Below are positions 15,430-22,730 of a DNA stretch of 33,657 nucleotides, in pieces. The notes beneath the pieces are model-generated. The model did not search any database. It saw nothing but the letters and a program-made list of their open reading frames with translations, and had not been told where the DNA came from. The position numbers and the translations under genes were made by a program. The stretch spans positions 1-33,657 of the forward strand of contig JAGAXP010000070.1 of the NCBI GenBank assembly GCA_017940955.1. The letters are read 5' to 3'. Position 1 is the stretch's first letter; each line of letters opens with the position of its first letter. This DNA is from Oribacterium sp. (GTDB lineage Bacteria; Bacillota_A; Clostridia; Lachnospirales; Lachnospiraceae).

Positions 15430-15462
15430 GATCAATGTTTCCTGATATCAGAAACACTGATC
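15430..15462 (-). terminator. Hairpin after the nucleotidyltransferase gene
   Basis: GATCAGTGTTTC pairs with GAAACATTGATC on the minus strand, with a G-U pair only in the minus-strand RNA, around the palindrome TGATATCA. No T-run follows, so it may act as a processing site or weak terminator. Confidence 0.45.
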
Positions 15463-15473
15463 ACTGCGTCTAC

Positions 15474-16394
15474 TCAGAAAAGACTGGCAGGATAAACTCC
15501 CTTGTCCACAAGATCTTTAAGGGATTTCTGAACCGCTTCCTTATCTTCTGCGTAAGTAACGCCAAACCACTTATCGCGGTCCTTAAGAACTCTTACTGTT
15601 GCCTTTCCTTCCTGCATAAGACCGCTTATCTCCTGAGGAAGCAGATACTCTGACTTCATCTCCTTGCCATTCTTATCAAGCCATGCAGGGAAGTTTTCGA
15701 TAAGAGTATCAAGGAACTTCTCCGGAAGACCGAACATGTTCATGGACACAATGGCTTCACCGTCAACTCTTACTTCATTTCCGTTTGCATCGCTTCCTAC
15801 CAGACTTCCGTCAGCACGCTTCTCAATATCATAGGTCTCATTGATCTCCTTAAGATAATCATTTTCACCCATTCTGCAGACACCGCGGTTAACGGTACCG
15901 TTGTCTGAAAGAGTATTTCCGACAATGTAGCCTGCCATACAGATATCAAAGGCAGAAGCATTATCATCCATCTGATTTACAAGATAATCATGGATGAGTC
16001 TGAAACCTTCCTTACCATAAAAATCATCGGCATTGATAACCGCAAACGGACAATCAATGAGATCACGAACCTGGATAAGGGCATGTGCTGTTCCCCATGG
16101 CTTTGTACGACCCTCAGGAACCGAATATCCCTCAGGAAGCTTGTCTATCTCCTGAAAAGCATACTCGCACTTTGCCACCTTTTCGATACGATTTCCGATT
16201 ATCTCCCTGAAATCCTTCTCGATATCTTTTCTTATAATAAAAACTATCTTGTCAAATCCTGCTTCGATAGCATCATGAATTGAATAATCCATGATTATCT
16301 CTCCACTTGGTCCCAGCTTTGCCAGCTGTTTGATACCGCCTCCAAAACGTGATCCAAGTCCTGCCGCCATAATTACAAGTGCTGTTTTCTTCAT
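15474..16394 (-). CDS. Sugar-nucleotidyltransferase family protein
   Basis: A 306-residue member of the NTP-transferase fold. The N-terminus ALVIMAAGLGSRFGGGIKQL is the nucleotide-binding signature (GxGSR and a downstream Lys), followed by SGEIIMDYSIHDAIEAGF, WGTAHALIQ and the metal-binding AVINADDFYG. Such enzymes join a sugar phosphate to a nucleotide, feeding polysaccharide or cell-wall synthesis; the exact sugar cannot be read. A more distant C-terminal region follows (ADGSLVGSDANGNEVRVDGE; VSMNMFGLPEKF). Two consecutive ATG codons are possible; the second has GAGG at 7 bases and is preferred. No partner sugar genes lie adjacent, though surface-protein genes follow upstream. Confidence 0.88.
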   Translation of the reverse strand: MKKTALVIMAAGLGSRFGGGIKQLAKLGPSGEIIMDYSIHDAIEAGFDKIVFIIRKDIEKDFREIIGNRIEKVAKCEYAFQEIDKLPEGYSVPEGRTKPWGTAHALIQVRDLIDCPFAVINADDFYGKEGFRLIHDYLVNQMDDNASAFDICMAGYIVGNTLSDNGTVNRGVCRMGENDYLKEINETYDIEKRADGSLVGSDANGNEVRVDGEAIVSMNMFGLPEKFLDTLIENFPAWLDKNGKEMKSEYLLPQEISGLMQEGKATVRVLKDRDKWFGVTYAEDKEAVQKSLKDLVDKGVYPASLF

Positions 16395-16504
16395 CATCTA
16401 TCCTCACTTATGTTTTATTCAGGAAATGCTGACCGATATCTTTCCGGAAAGCTTTTCGAGTTTTTATAATTCTGTTTCCGGAATACACATCACCGGATGC
16501 TTTC

Positions 16505-17665
16505 TCAGAATCCAAGCCAGGCTCCGTCAGAACCCACATGGAGTCCATCAGGTGTGGTGGCGTCTGTAAGCATTGCGCCATAGTCATCGCCCATCTGCTC
16601 ATTGAAATAATACCACTTATCATTTATCTTCCACCAGCCATGGAGCATTGCGCCGTAAGTGGCAGACGACTGGTCGGTATTCAGAAGATACCACTTGCCG
16701 TTCGCTCTCTGAAGTCCCGACAGCATCGCACCGTTGGATCCGAGAAGGTATCTGTTGACTCCATCCGGACATATCCATCCTGTAAGGAACTGTCCGTCCT
16801 TGAGATAGTACCAGTCATTCTGATACTTCATCCAGGTTCCCTCCGGGGAGTTGACTGTTCCAGGTTTGTTCTGAAGATTGAATCCGGGTCCGAATACGTT
16901 CTCCGCACTGTTTTTCACGGTTGCAGTAGAAGATGAGGTGGCCAGGGAATTGGACCTTGCAATGGGGATATTAAAATTATAATACGCATCGCTCTTGTCA
17001 TCATCTATTCCGCCATCGTCACTTCTCACGTATTGCGAATTCGCGACAAATTTTCCCCCATCCCCACTGGCCTGTGCCTGAACCGAAATATACTGAAGGG
17101 AACGATCGCCGGTTTCATAGCTTGAAATACTCACCTTATGCTTATTATTGTTAACCGTTGTATGGGTTTCATGGTCGTCTCCATTACTGTCTGACCAGTA
17201 AATATAGACAGAATACTTGTCGGCGTAATCCACCTTGTCCCAGGTTATATCGTTCCCGCTCTGCTGGATATTTTTCGGATTTTTCAATACATAGAACGGG
17301 AAGGTTGTCGCCTTGACACGTATGCTCTGGTTTGTTCTCGAAAGGATACTCACAGAGGTAGCGGCACTTACTTCCACAGCACAGCCGTCAGAAAAGGTAT
17401 TCCCCTCAGAAGGATGGACATCAATGGTATAGGTATAGGCGGTTTTCGGTTTATCCCTGGTTCCGGACATACTGTAATCATAAATAAAGTATGTGCTGTC
17501 ATAGGTTCCCGGTTCCCCACCGCTTGACAGCTCACCGGCCCCCATGGAGCTTTCATTATCCGGTTCCAGACTCAGTCGCACAGTACTGATCTCCGCTGCC
17601 AGTGATGATAATGCAAATGCAGTAACAAAAGCCGTTGTGGTCAAAAAAATACTACGTAGCTTCAT
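16505..17665 (-). CDS. Secreted protein with C-terminal cell-wall-binding repeats
   Basis: A 386-residue exported protein. A signal peptide (MKLRSIFLTTTAFVTAFALS, cut near SSLAA) is followed by a domain of about 220 residues rich in Tyr, Asp and Ser, with fibronectin-like strands (ITWDKVDYADKYSVYIYWSD), a Ser/Thr linker and four to five choline/cell-wall-binding-type repeats (WMKYQNDWYYLKDGQFLTGW; RANGKWYLLNTDQSSATYGA; KINDKWYYFNEQMGDDYGAM; DGLHVGSDGAWLGF). No catalytic domain was recognised, so it is probably a surface adhesin or envelope-associated protein. The start has GGAG at 9 bases. It is followed upstream by the GH25 gene with its own terminator, so it is likely separately transcribed. 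Confidence 0.85.
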   Translation of the reverse strand: MKLRSIFLTTTAFVTAFALSSLAAEISTVRLSLEPDNESSMGAGELSSGGEPGTYDSTYFIYDYSMSGTRDKPKTAYTYTIDVHPSEGNTFSDGCAVEVSAATSVSILSRTNQSIRVKATTFPFYVLKNPKNIQQSGNDITWDKVDYADKYSVYIYWSDSNGDDHETHTTVNNNKHKVSISSYETGDRSLQYISVQAQASGDGGKFVANSQYVRSDDGGIDDDKSDAYYNFNIPIARSNSLATSSSTATVKNSAENVFGPGFNLQNKPGTVNSPEGTWMKYQNDWYYLKDGQFLTGWICPDGVNRYLLGSNGAMLSGLQRANGKWYLLNTDQSSATYGAMLHGWWKINDKWYYFNEQMGDDYGAMLTDATTPDGLHVGSDGAWLGF

Positions 17666-17760
17666 CTATGTTTGCTCCTTTCGAAAAGCATCTTATATTT
17701 TAACATATTTTTTCGGTTCTTCAATTTATATCGACCATATAACCGCAGTCATAATGTCAA

Positions 17761-17803
17761 AAATAAGAAAAAGCCCTACGGATTTCTTAAATCCATAGAG
17801 CTT
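17761..17803 (-). terminator. Intrinsic terminator of the GH25 gene
   Basis: On the minus strand AAGCTCTATGGATTT pairs with AAATCCGTAGGGCTT over 15 positions with a 3-base loop, followed by TTTCTTATTT. Two G-U pairs exist only in the minus-strand RNA, supporting this direction. Confidence 0.85.
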
Positions 17804-17816
17804 CTTAATTCTGGCC

Positions 17817-19085
17817 TTATGCGGTTTCTGCAGCTTCAACAATCTGCGTCACAGCATTTTCACCCGTACCGGAATTTCCGGTGGTGCCGATAACAGTATT
17901 TCCGGCAGAGCCGGTAACGGTGTTTCCGGTTGTAACCGGGTTTTCGGTGGTGCCGGTAACTGCGTTTCCGGTTGTAACCGGAGTTTCGGTGGATCCGATA
18001 ACAGTATTCTCAACTGATTCGGTGCCTCTCAAAGGTCCGTTGGTGGTTATCTCGGTACCGGAAAATGCCGCAGCGGTTTCGGAAGCTGTTGTTGTGCCAT
18101 CGGAAGAAACCGAAGCCGAAACACCTGCTGCCGGTGCTACTCCTGCTGCCGGCACCGTGGCAGAGACAGAAGCACCATCAGCGGTGGTTTCTGTTACAGC
18201 CGGAATCTGAAGACCTTGAGCTGTACCGGTGCTTCCCTCAGCTGCAGCTGTCTCATATATGTTTCCGGATGCAGCCGTATCATACATATTGCCATGGGCA
18301 GCTCCGTTGGATCCGCCATAGGGCTTTACGGAAAATTCTGTTGTGACATAGCCCTTGATACCCTTAACGGTTCCCTTTTCACTGGACTGCCAGATAGTGG
18401 TAACGGCACCTTGAACCGGCCTGTAAACCTTATCCGAAGGGTAGGATGCATACCACACATCATAAGGAAGCTGTGACAGATTCATATGCTTTGTAAGCCA
18501 GGTCTTGTTGGCATAAACTATCGGAGTAAATCCCGACTGGGTCATAGCCTGACAGTAATAGTTGATCATAGCCGTCATATCATCGGCTGTGGCACCACCC
18601 TCAAGCATCTTATTTACCTCTACGTCATAAGCCACAGGATACTGCAAAGTGATTCCCTGAAGCATCTGAAGCGTCAGCTCAGTCTCCGCCTTTGTATCCT
18701 CAAGATTCTGTGCTGTGGAACAAAGATAAACTCCCACCTTGATACCGGCAGCCTGAGCGCCCTGAATATTAACATAGGCATAAGGATCCATAGTAGTACC
18801 GTAAGCGATACGGATCATAACAAAATCAAGACCGTCAGCCTTAGCCGCCTGCCAGTCAATGTCTCCGTCCATATTCTGGAACTTGGAAACCTCGGTACCC
18901 TTCTCAATATAAGTGAAAGTGGAGCCATCTTCATTAACAAAACCATGCCACCAGTCAGTACTAGTATCTCCCGAAACCGCAGCCTCCACCGCAAGTGCGC
19001 TAATGCTTCCTCCGAAAGCCCCCATGGCCACCATCGCCGCCGTAAGCGCCGCCGCTATAGTTTTTCTGTATTTATATAAACTCAT
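17817..19085 (-). CDS. Secreted GH25-family muramidase with repetitive tail
   Basis: A 422-residue exported lysozyme-like protein. A signal peptide (YKYRKTIAAALTAAMVAMGA to ALA) precedes a GH25 domain: GTEVSKFQNMDGDIDW, FVMIRIAYGTTMDPYA, AGIKVGVYLCS, VAYDVEVNK (catalytic Asp-x-Glu), GFTPIVYANKTWL, VWYASYPSD. GH25 enzymes cut the MurNAc-GlcNAc bond of peptidoglycan. The usual N-terminal Asp of the GxDVS motif is Glu here (GTEVS), which may affect activity. The final 140 residues are a low-complexity Ala/Thr/Gly/Val tail with 14-residue repeats, perhaps a wall-spanning segment. The start has GGAGAGG 6 bases upstream of ATG; a longer reading of 34 codons has no support. Likely role: peptidoglycan remodelling. 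Confidence 0.9.
   Translation of the reverse strand: MSLYKYRKTIAAALTAAMVAMGAFGGSISALAVEAAVSGDTSTDWWHGFVNEDGSTFTYIEKGTEVSKFQNMDGDIDWQAAKADGLDFVMIRIAYGTTMDPYAYVNIQGAQAAGIKVGVYLCSTAQNLEDTKAETELTLQMLQGITLQYPVAYDVEVNKMLEGGATADDMTAMINYYCQAMTQSGFTPIVYANKTWLTKHMNLSQLPYDVWYASYPSDKVYRPVQGAVTTIWQSSEKGTVKGIKGYVTTEFSVKPYGGSNGAAHGNMYDTAASGNIYETAAAEGSTGTAQGLQIPAVTETTADGASVSATVPAAGVAPAAGVSASVSSDGTTTASETAAAFSGTEITTNGPLRGTESVENTVIGSTETPVTTGNAVTGTTENPVTTGNTVTGSAGNTVIGTTGNSGTGENAVTQIVEAAETA
17870..18010 (-). repeat. Tandem 42-bp coding repeats in the GH25 tail
   Basis: GTTTCCGGTTGTAACCGG occurs at 17922 and again at 17964 with a 42-base period, and degenerate units lie on both sides. They encode variants of TETPVTTGNAVTG. 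Copy number may vary between strains. Confidence 0.7.
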
Positions 19086-19258
19086 ATAACCTCTCCAATC
19101 TGTTATGAAGTCCCGCTTTTCCATGACAACAGCAAAGCTTCCTCCACCTATCGTCGTAGACCTAGGATACCAACATACTCCAATCATATCAATAGATGTG
19201 ATGTAAGCTTAAATAAATGACAGAAAATCGAAAGCAACAGTTCAACCGTATACAGAAA

Positions 19259-19568
19259 GGCCGGAGCCGGTGGGCATCCATCTAAAGCCGTTAAGCTGAG
19301 TCGAGAAAAATCAAAATCGGACCCCTTAGAACCACTTGGCTCTATTTTCCTTAGCCCCCTCGCCAAGTCAGATGTTGTCATAAAGAGAACTCTGACATTG
19401 CTGCCCAAGATTTGTTTTTTAATCTTGGGAGCCGCGCGGCTTTGAGCGGTTCAAAAGAATCCGTCAGGATTCTTTCTTTGGCGAGGGCCTAGTGGTTCTT
19501 AGGGGTCCGATTTTAGATTTTTCCGACGAAGCGCCGCGGCTTTAGATGGATGCCCACCGGCTCCGGCC
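19259..19568. repeat. 310-bp element with perfect 32-bp inverted ends (MITE-like)
   Basis: Positions 19259-19290 and 19537-19568 are exact inverted copies of 32 bases (starting GGCCGGAGCCGGTGGGCATC). Pairing continues inward with small gaps (AAAATCGGACCCC; AGAACCAC; CCTCGCCAA) to about 19365/19478. Between the arms lie four small hairpins: GTCAGA/TCTGAC, CCCAAGATT/AATCTTGGG, AGCCGCGCGGCT, and AAAGAATCC-GTCA-GGATTCTTT. No protein-coding gene is convincing inside. The element fills most of the 500-base gap between the NSS transporter and GH25 genes. It resembles a non-autonomous mobile element or a highly structured RNA. No clear target-site duplication was found. Confidence 0.8.
19441..19476 (+). 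repeat. 36-bp structured repeat, copy 3 (inside the 310-bp element)
   Basis: Reads TTTGAGCGGTTC followed by the 9-bp hairpin AAAGAATCC-GTCA-GGATTCTTT. It matches the mutS2 copy at 33 of 36 positions on the opposite strand, and similarity extends through the preceding GC hairpin (GGAGCCGCGCGGC). Confidence 0.75.
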
Positions 19569-19586
19569 GCCCTTTCGGGATGATTT

Positions 19587-20960
19587 TTACATGCTTATAA
19601 GCCCAAATACACTCGCCACTGAGGAGAACAAAATGATCACTACGAAGAAGGGGCACAGATACTTTATCATAAAGTCGAATACCGGCTTACGGCGGAATCG
19701 CTTCCCGTTAAGCATTACCTCCTCAGCGATCTTATCAACGCCAACAACTCTCACGATAAGGAGGCAGGTACACATAGCAGCGATCGGCATCATTACAGAG
19801 TTGGTGAGGAAATCAAAGAAATCCAGGAACTGCATTCCGATAACCGTAACCGCGGCAAGAGGTCCGTAACCAAGTGCCGAAAGAGTACCAAGTACCACCA
19901 TGATCACACCTGTGAATACCGTTGCTCTTCTGCGGCTCCAGTGAAGCTCATCCTCAAAGGTTGAAACCGCTGACTCACTAAGGGCGATAGCTGAAGTAAG
20001 CGCCGCAAAAAGCACCAGTACAAAGAAAAGAATTCCCATCGGTGTACCAAAGCCCATACTTGAAAAAATCTTCGGCATGGTGATGAACATAAGTGATGGA
20101 CCGGCTTTAAGATTCTCTGCCGCAGAGTCCCCTGAGAAGGCAAATACTGCAGGAATGATCATTAAACCTGCCATGATCGCAATGCCTGTATCGAATATCT
20201 CCACCTGCTCGGTAGCCTCTTCGATGGAAACATCCTTCTTCATATAAGAACCGAAGGTCACAAGAATACCCATGGCAATAGACAGTGAATAAAACATCTG
20301 CCCCATGGCAGAAACCACTGTCATCCAGGAGAAATTGTCCGGATTAGGTACCAGGAAATACAGAATACCGCTTACGGCACCGGGTCTGGTCATTGAATAG
20401 CCTGCAATGATGACTGCAAGCACCACAAGTACAGGCATCATGAACTTCGAAACTCTCTCTATACCGTTCTCAACTCCAAAATAGATAACAAGGAGCGTCA
20501 TAACAGAGAAGACAATAAAACATATCTCAACCTGCGGTCCGTTTGTGATAAAGTCTGTGAAAAAACCATCCTCCGCAAGCTTTACTGTTCCTCCCGGCAT
20601 TAAATATTCAACCAGATAGCGGATTACCCAGCCACCGATAACACTGTAATAAGGAACGATAAGAATTGGTATGACAGCATTGATCCAGCCGCTCAGACTG
20701 AACTGCCAGCCATGGCCGAATTTGTTAAATGCTCCGACCGGGGATTTTTTCGTCATTCTGCCAAGGGCGGTTTCCGCCATGATCATGGTATAGCCAAAGG
20801 TCACCGCCAGAATGATATAAACCAGAAGAAAGATTCCTCCGCCGTATTTTGCTGCCAGATACGGAAATCTCCAGATATTTCCAAGTCCGACCGATGCACC
20901 GGCCGCCGAAAGTACATATCCAAGCTTACCGGTAAAACTGCCTCTTTTCTTTTTTTCCAT
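19587..20960 (-). CDS. Neurotransmitter:sodium symporter (NSS/LeuT family) transporter
   Basis: A 457-residue inner-membrane transporter that should import an amino acid or related solute with sodium. The LeuT-family signature lies in segment 1 (GYVLSAAGASVGLGNIWRFPYLAAKYGGG), followed by VYIILAVTFGYTMIMAE, the gating motif SVIGGW, and further hydrophobic segments for eleven to twelve in total, ending LCPFFVVIILFSSVASVFGLISM. The substrate cannot be predicted. The start is the ATG with GGGAGG 6 bases upstream, matching the family N-terminus; a longer reading of 29 codons runs through the structured leader and is rejected. It stands alone, with the 310-bp palindromic element directly downstream. 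Confidence 0.93.
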   Translation of the reverse strand: MEKKKRGSFTGKLGYVLSAAGASVGLGNIWRFPYLAAKYGGGIFLLVYIILAVTFGYTMIMAETALGRMTKKSPVGAFNKFGHGWQFSLSGWINAVIPILIVPYYSVIGGWVIRYLVEYLMPGGTVKLAEDGFFTDFITNGPQVEICFIVFSVMTLLVIYFGVENGIERVSKFMMPVLVVLAVIIAGYSMTRPGAVSGILYFLVPNPDNFSWMTVVSAMGQMFYSLSIAMGILVTFGSYMKKDVSIEEATEQVEIFDTGIAIMAGLMIIPAVFAFSGDSAAENLKAGPSLMFITMPKIFSSMGFGTPMGILFFVLVLFAALTSAIALSESAVSTFEDELHWSRRRATVFTGVIMVVLGTLSALGYGPLAAVTVIGMQFLDFFDFLTNSVMMPIAAMCTCLLIVRVVGVDKIAEEVMLNGKRFRRKPVFDFMIKYLCPFFVVIILFSSVASVFGLISM

Positions 20961-21060
20961 TTTGAACCTCCCATGCCCGTCCCCTTTAACGTAAAGAACC
21001 CGGGAGCATTGACTCCCGGGAAACTGATCTTTTGATTCAATACGCAACTACAGGACAACA
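20961..21060 (-). promoter_or_regulatory. Structured leader of the NSS transporter gene
   Basis: A perfect 8-bp GC-rich stem CCCGGGAG/CTCCCGGG with a 6-base loop (20999-21020) lies about 40 bases before the transporter start, followed by TTCTTTACG in the minus-strand direction. Between it and the ribosome site is a purine-rich run (AAAGGGGACGGGCATGGGAGG in two parts). It could be a leader attenuator or the terminator of an upstream transcript; no known riboswitch class was recognised. Confidence 0.45.
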
Positions 21061-21161
21061 CACTTCAACACTTTTACACTTTAAATTACACAATTAAAAA
21101 ATATAGACATTTAATCCCTCAGTTGCAATTTCCTATTTTTTATATCTGGAGGGGAGAAATA

Positions 21162-21289
21162 TAATCCACAGTAATATCCACTATTCCCCTTGAAATACTT
21201 ATGAAATCACTTAAATTTGTCCACAAAATATGGATAAGTCTGTGTATAAGTATAAATTTTTTTAAATAGTGCATAAATAATGTTGATAA
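21162..21289. promoter_or_regulatory. Cluster of DnaA-box-like nonamers
   Basis: Five nonamers each differ by one base from TTATCCACA or its complement: TAATCCACA (21162), TTGTCCACA (21217), TATGGATAA (21229), TGTGTATAA (21241) and TGTTGATAA (21281). They lie in very AT-rich DNA upstream of the ArsR-type gene. No perfect box is present and no dnaA or dnaN gene is nearby, so a chromosomal origin is unlikely; DnaA-dependent regulation or titration is possible. Confidence 0.4.
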
Positions 21290-21322
21290 CTTTTTCGAAT
21301 TCCACATCAGAGAAAAAATTTT

Positions 21323-21350
21323 TTGACTTTTAATGATGTAAACATATAAT
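21323..21350 (+). promoter_or_regulatory. Consensus promoter ending 6 bases before the ArsR-type start codon
   Basis: TTGACT (21323-21328), a 16-base spacer and a perfect TATAAT (21345-21350). Transcription should begin at or beside the A of the ATG at 21357, giving a leaderless message; no ribosome site is present. Confidence 0.75.
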
Positions 21351-21356
21351 TGAACT

Positions 21357-21686
21357 ATGGGTAAAAAAAGAGACAACTTGCTTATAATGCTTAAGGCACT
21401 GGCTAACGAAACCCGGCTTAATATTCTGAAATGGCTTTCGAATCCGGACAAGTATTTTCCGGACCGCAAGGAACAAAATTTAGAAGACATTGACTTTACA
21501 GGAGGGGTCTCAGTCGCTGACATTCAGAAAAAGGCCGGCAAGGCCCAATCCACCACGTCACATGATCTTGACCTTTTAGTAAAAGCCGGTTTCCTTGAAG
21601 TAAAATACGAAGGAAGGTACAGCTACTTCCGCCGTAATGATAAAACGCTGAAAAAGCTGGTGAAATACTTAAAAAACGAAGTATGA
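21357..21686 (+). CDS. ArsR-type winged-helix transcription regulator
   Basis: A 109-residue DNA-binding protein. The N-terminus LLIMLKALANETRLNILKWL is the standard ArsR opening; SVADIQKKAGKAQSTTSHDLDLLVKAGFLEVKYEGRYSYFR is the helix-turn-helix plus wing. No Cys pair is present, so it is not a classical metal sensor (ELCVCDL motif absent). An unusual stretch PDKYFPDRKEQNLEDIDFTGG is inserted before the recognition helix. It is transcribed from a strong consensus promoter so close that the message should be leaderless. It converges on the NlpC/P60 gene, and a shared hairpin separates them. The target and signal are unknown. Confidence 0.88.
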   Translation: MGKKRDNLLIMLKALANETRLNILKWLSNPDKYFPDRKEQNLEDIDFTGGVSVADIQKKAGKAQSTTSHDLDLLVKAGFLEVKYEGRYSYFRRNDKTLKKLVKYLKNEV

Positions 21687-21715
21687 AAAGAGCCGGAGGG
21701 CAACCCTCCGGCTCT
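21685..21715 (-). terminator. Intrinsic terminator between the ArsR-type and NlpC/P60 genes
   Basis: AGAGCCGGAGGG and CCCTCCGGCTCT form a perfect 12-bp stem with a 3-base loop (21689-21715). On the minus strand it is followed by TTTTC, so it terminates the NlpC/P60 transcript and may also block the convergent ArsR-type transcript. Confidence 0.85.
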
Positions 21716-21726
21716 GGCCGGCCTTA

Positions 21727-22527
21727 TTACACCAGTCGTCTTATAGCCAACATTCTTTTGTATGTTGCGCTGTTTACAGTAATTCCATATCTGCTTCCGA
21801 GAGCCGATAACAGTCTGCCCTCTCCCAGATATATGCCAACGTGTCCTGAATAACAAATGATATCGCCGGGCTGAGCCTCATAGAGACTTCCTACCGCCAC
21901 ACCCACAGATCTCATCGCTGATGAGGAGTGAGGCAGGGAAATACCGAAGTTCCCGTAAACACTCATTACAAATCCCGAACAATCTGTTCCTGAAGTAAGG
22001 CTGCTGCCGCCATATCTGTAGGGATTACCTATAAACTGGCTGGCAAACTGTACTACCTTATCTCCCAGGGAGTCCTCTCCCGCTGCATAGTTCAGAACCT
22101 CTGCTGCTACAGATTCCGCATCGGGAATGCTTAGAGCAGCATCATCTGTCTCACCTGTGTTTCCTTCTGTTGATGAAACACCTTCTGCTATGGTTGATGT
22201 TTTTGTCTTAACTGTGCTGTTGCTGCTTGAATCCGAGCTTTCCGAAGAAACTGCCGCTTCCTGAATAGATGATGAAGCCGCCTCTTCTGCTTCCTTAAGT
22301 TTCTTTTCGTACTCTGCGTTTACAGTTTCCTCAAGTGCTGTATTGTCTCTGGTTTTAGTATCCGCAAAAGCCGGCACTGTAAACATTGTCAAAATTGTCA
22401 TAACTGCGATAGTAGAGATAATGAGCTTTTTGGTATCCATGAAGTTGGATACAGAGATGCTTTCAATCATGTCCATCTCTTTAGTCTTTGCTTCGCTACT
22501 ACCAAATAATCTGTTTTTTAAATTCAA
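21727..22527 (-). CDS. Secreted NlpC/P60-family peptidase
   Basis: A 266-residue exported protein. The N-terminal region of about 33 residues is followed by a hydrophobic export segment (LIISTIAVMTILTMFTVPAFA), a Lys/Glu/Ala helix, a Ser/Thr linker, and a C-terminal NlpC/P60 domain: GNPYRYGGSSLTSGTDCSGF (catalytic Cys), GDIICYSGHVGIYLG (catalytic His), then LLSALGSRYGI, where the usual third polar residue (His) is replaced by Ser or displaced. The family cleaves gamma-D-Glu-diamino-acid bonds in peptidoglycan stems. The start is TTG, chosen because GGAGG lies exactly 6 bases upstream. That GGAGG is buried in a 10-bp hairpin, suggesting translational control. It lies next to a YkuD transpeptidase gene in the same direction. 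Confidence 0.87.
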   Translation of the reverse strand: MNLKNRLFGSSEAKTKEMDMIESISVSNFMDTKKLIISTIAVMTILTMFTVPAFADTKTRDNTALEETVNAEYEKKLKEAEEAASSSIQEAAVSSESSDSSSNSTVKTKTSTIAEGVSSTEGNTGETDDAALSIPDAESVAAEVLNYAAGEDSLGDKVVQFASQFIGNPYRYGGSSLTSGTDCSGFVMSVYGNFGISLPHSSSAMRSVGVAVGSLYEAQPGDIICYSGHVGIYLGEGRLLSALGSRYGITVNSATYKRMLAIRRLV

Positions 22528-22531
22528 AAAT

Positions 22532-22558
22532 AACCTCCGTTTTCACACAACGGAGGCT
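22532..22558 (-). promoter_or_regulatory. Hairpin masking the ribosome site of the NlpC/P60 gene
   Basis: On the minus strand AGCCTCCGTT pairs with AACGGAGGTT (10 pairs including one G-U) around a 7-base loop. The downstream arm contains the GGAGG that lies 6 bases before the TTG start, so the site is closed when the hairpin forms. Short T-run TTATTTTTG follows, so partial termination is also possible. Confidence 0.65.
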
Positions 22559-22700
22559 ATTCTAAATATCAAATATGAACTCAAGGTGAAAAACCAATAA
22601 ACAATACTTACCATTTTCGGGCAAATTCTTATGAACGTAGTGACTAAATCATAAAAATTTTATAAAATATTTCACTTTTGATATCACATATTCTGTTTTT

Positions 22701-22729
22701 ACAAAAATCATTTCCCAATTAATGATTTT
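22701..22729 (-). terminator. AT-rich terminator of the L,D-transpeptidase gene
   Basis: On the minus strand AAAATCATT pairs with AATGATTTT (9 pairs, 8-base loop) directly after the stop codon and runs into TTTTTGT. Confidence 0.65.
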
Positions 22730-22730
22730 C

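Noticed and set aside
18486..19079. 197-codon plus-strand frame over the GH25 gene
   Set aside because: Antisense to the catalytic domain of GH25; composition typical of a shadow.
19184..19408. 74-codon frame inside the 310-bp element
   Set aside because: It runs across the inverted arm and hairpins, with no ribosome site; better explained as structured noncoding DNA.
21162..21289. A replication origin (oriC) at the DnaA-box-like cluster
   Set aside because: No dnaA, dnaN or rpmH genes are near and none of the boxes is perfect, so only a regulatory cluster is proposed.
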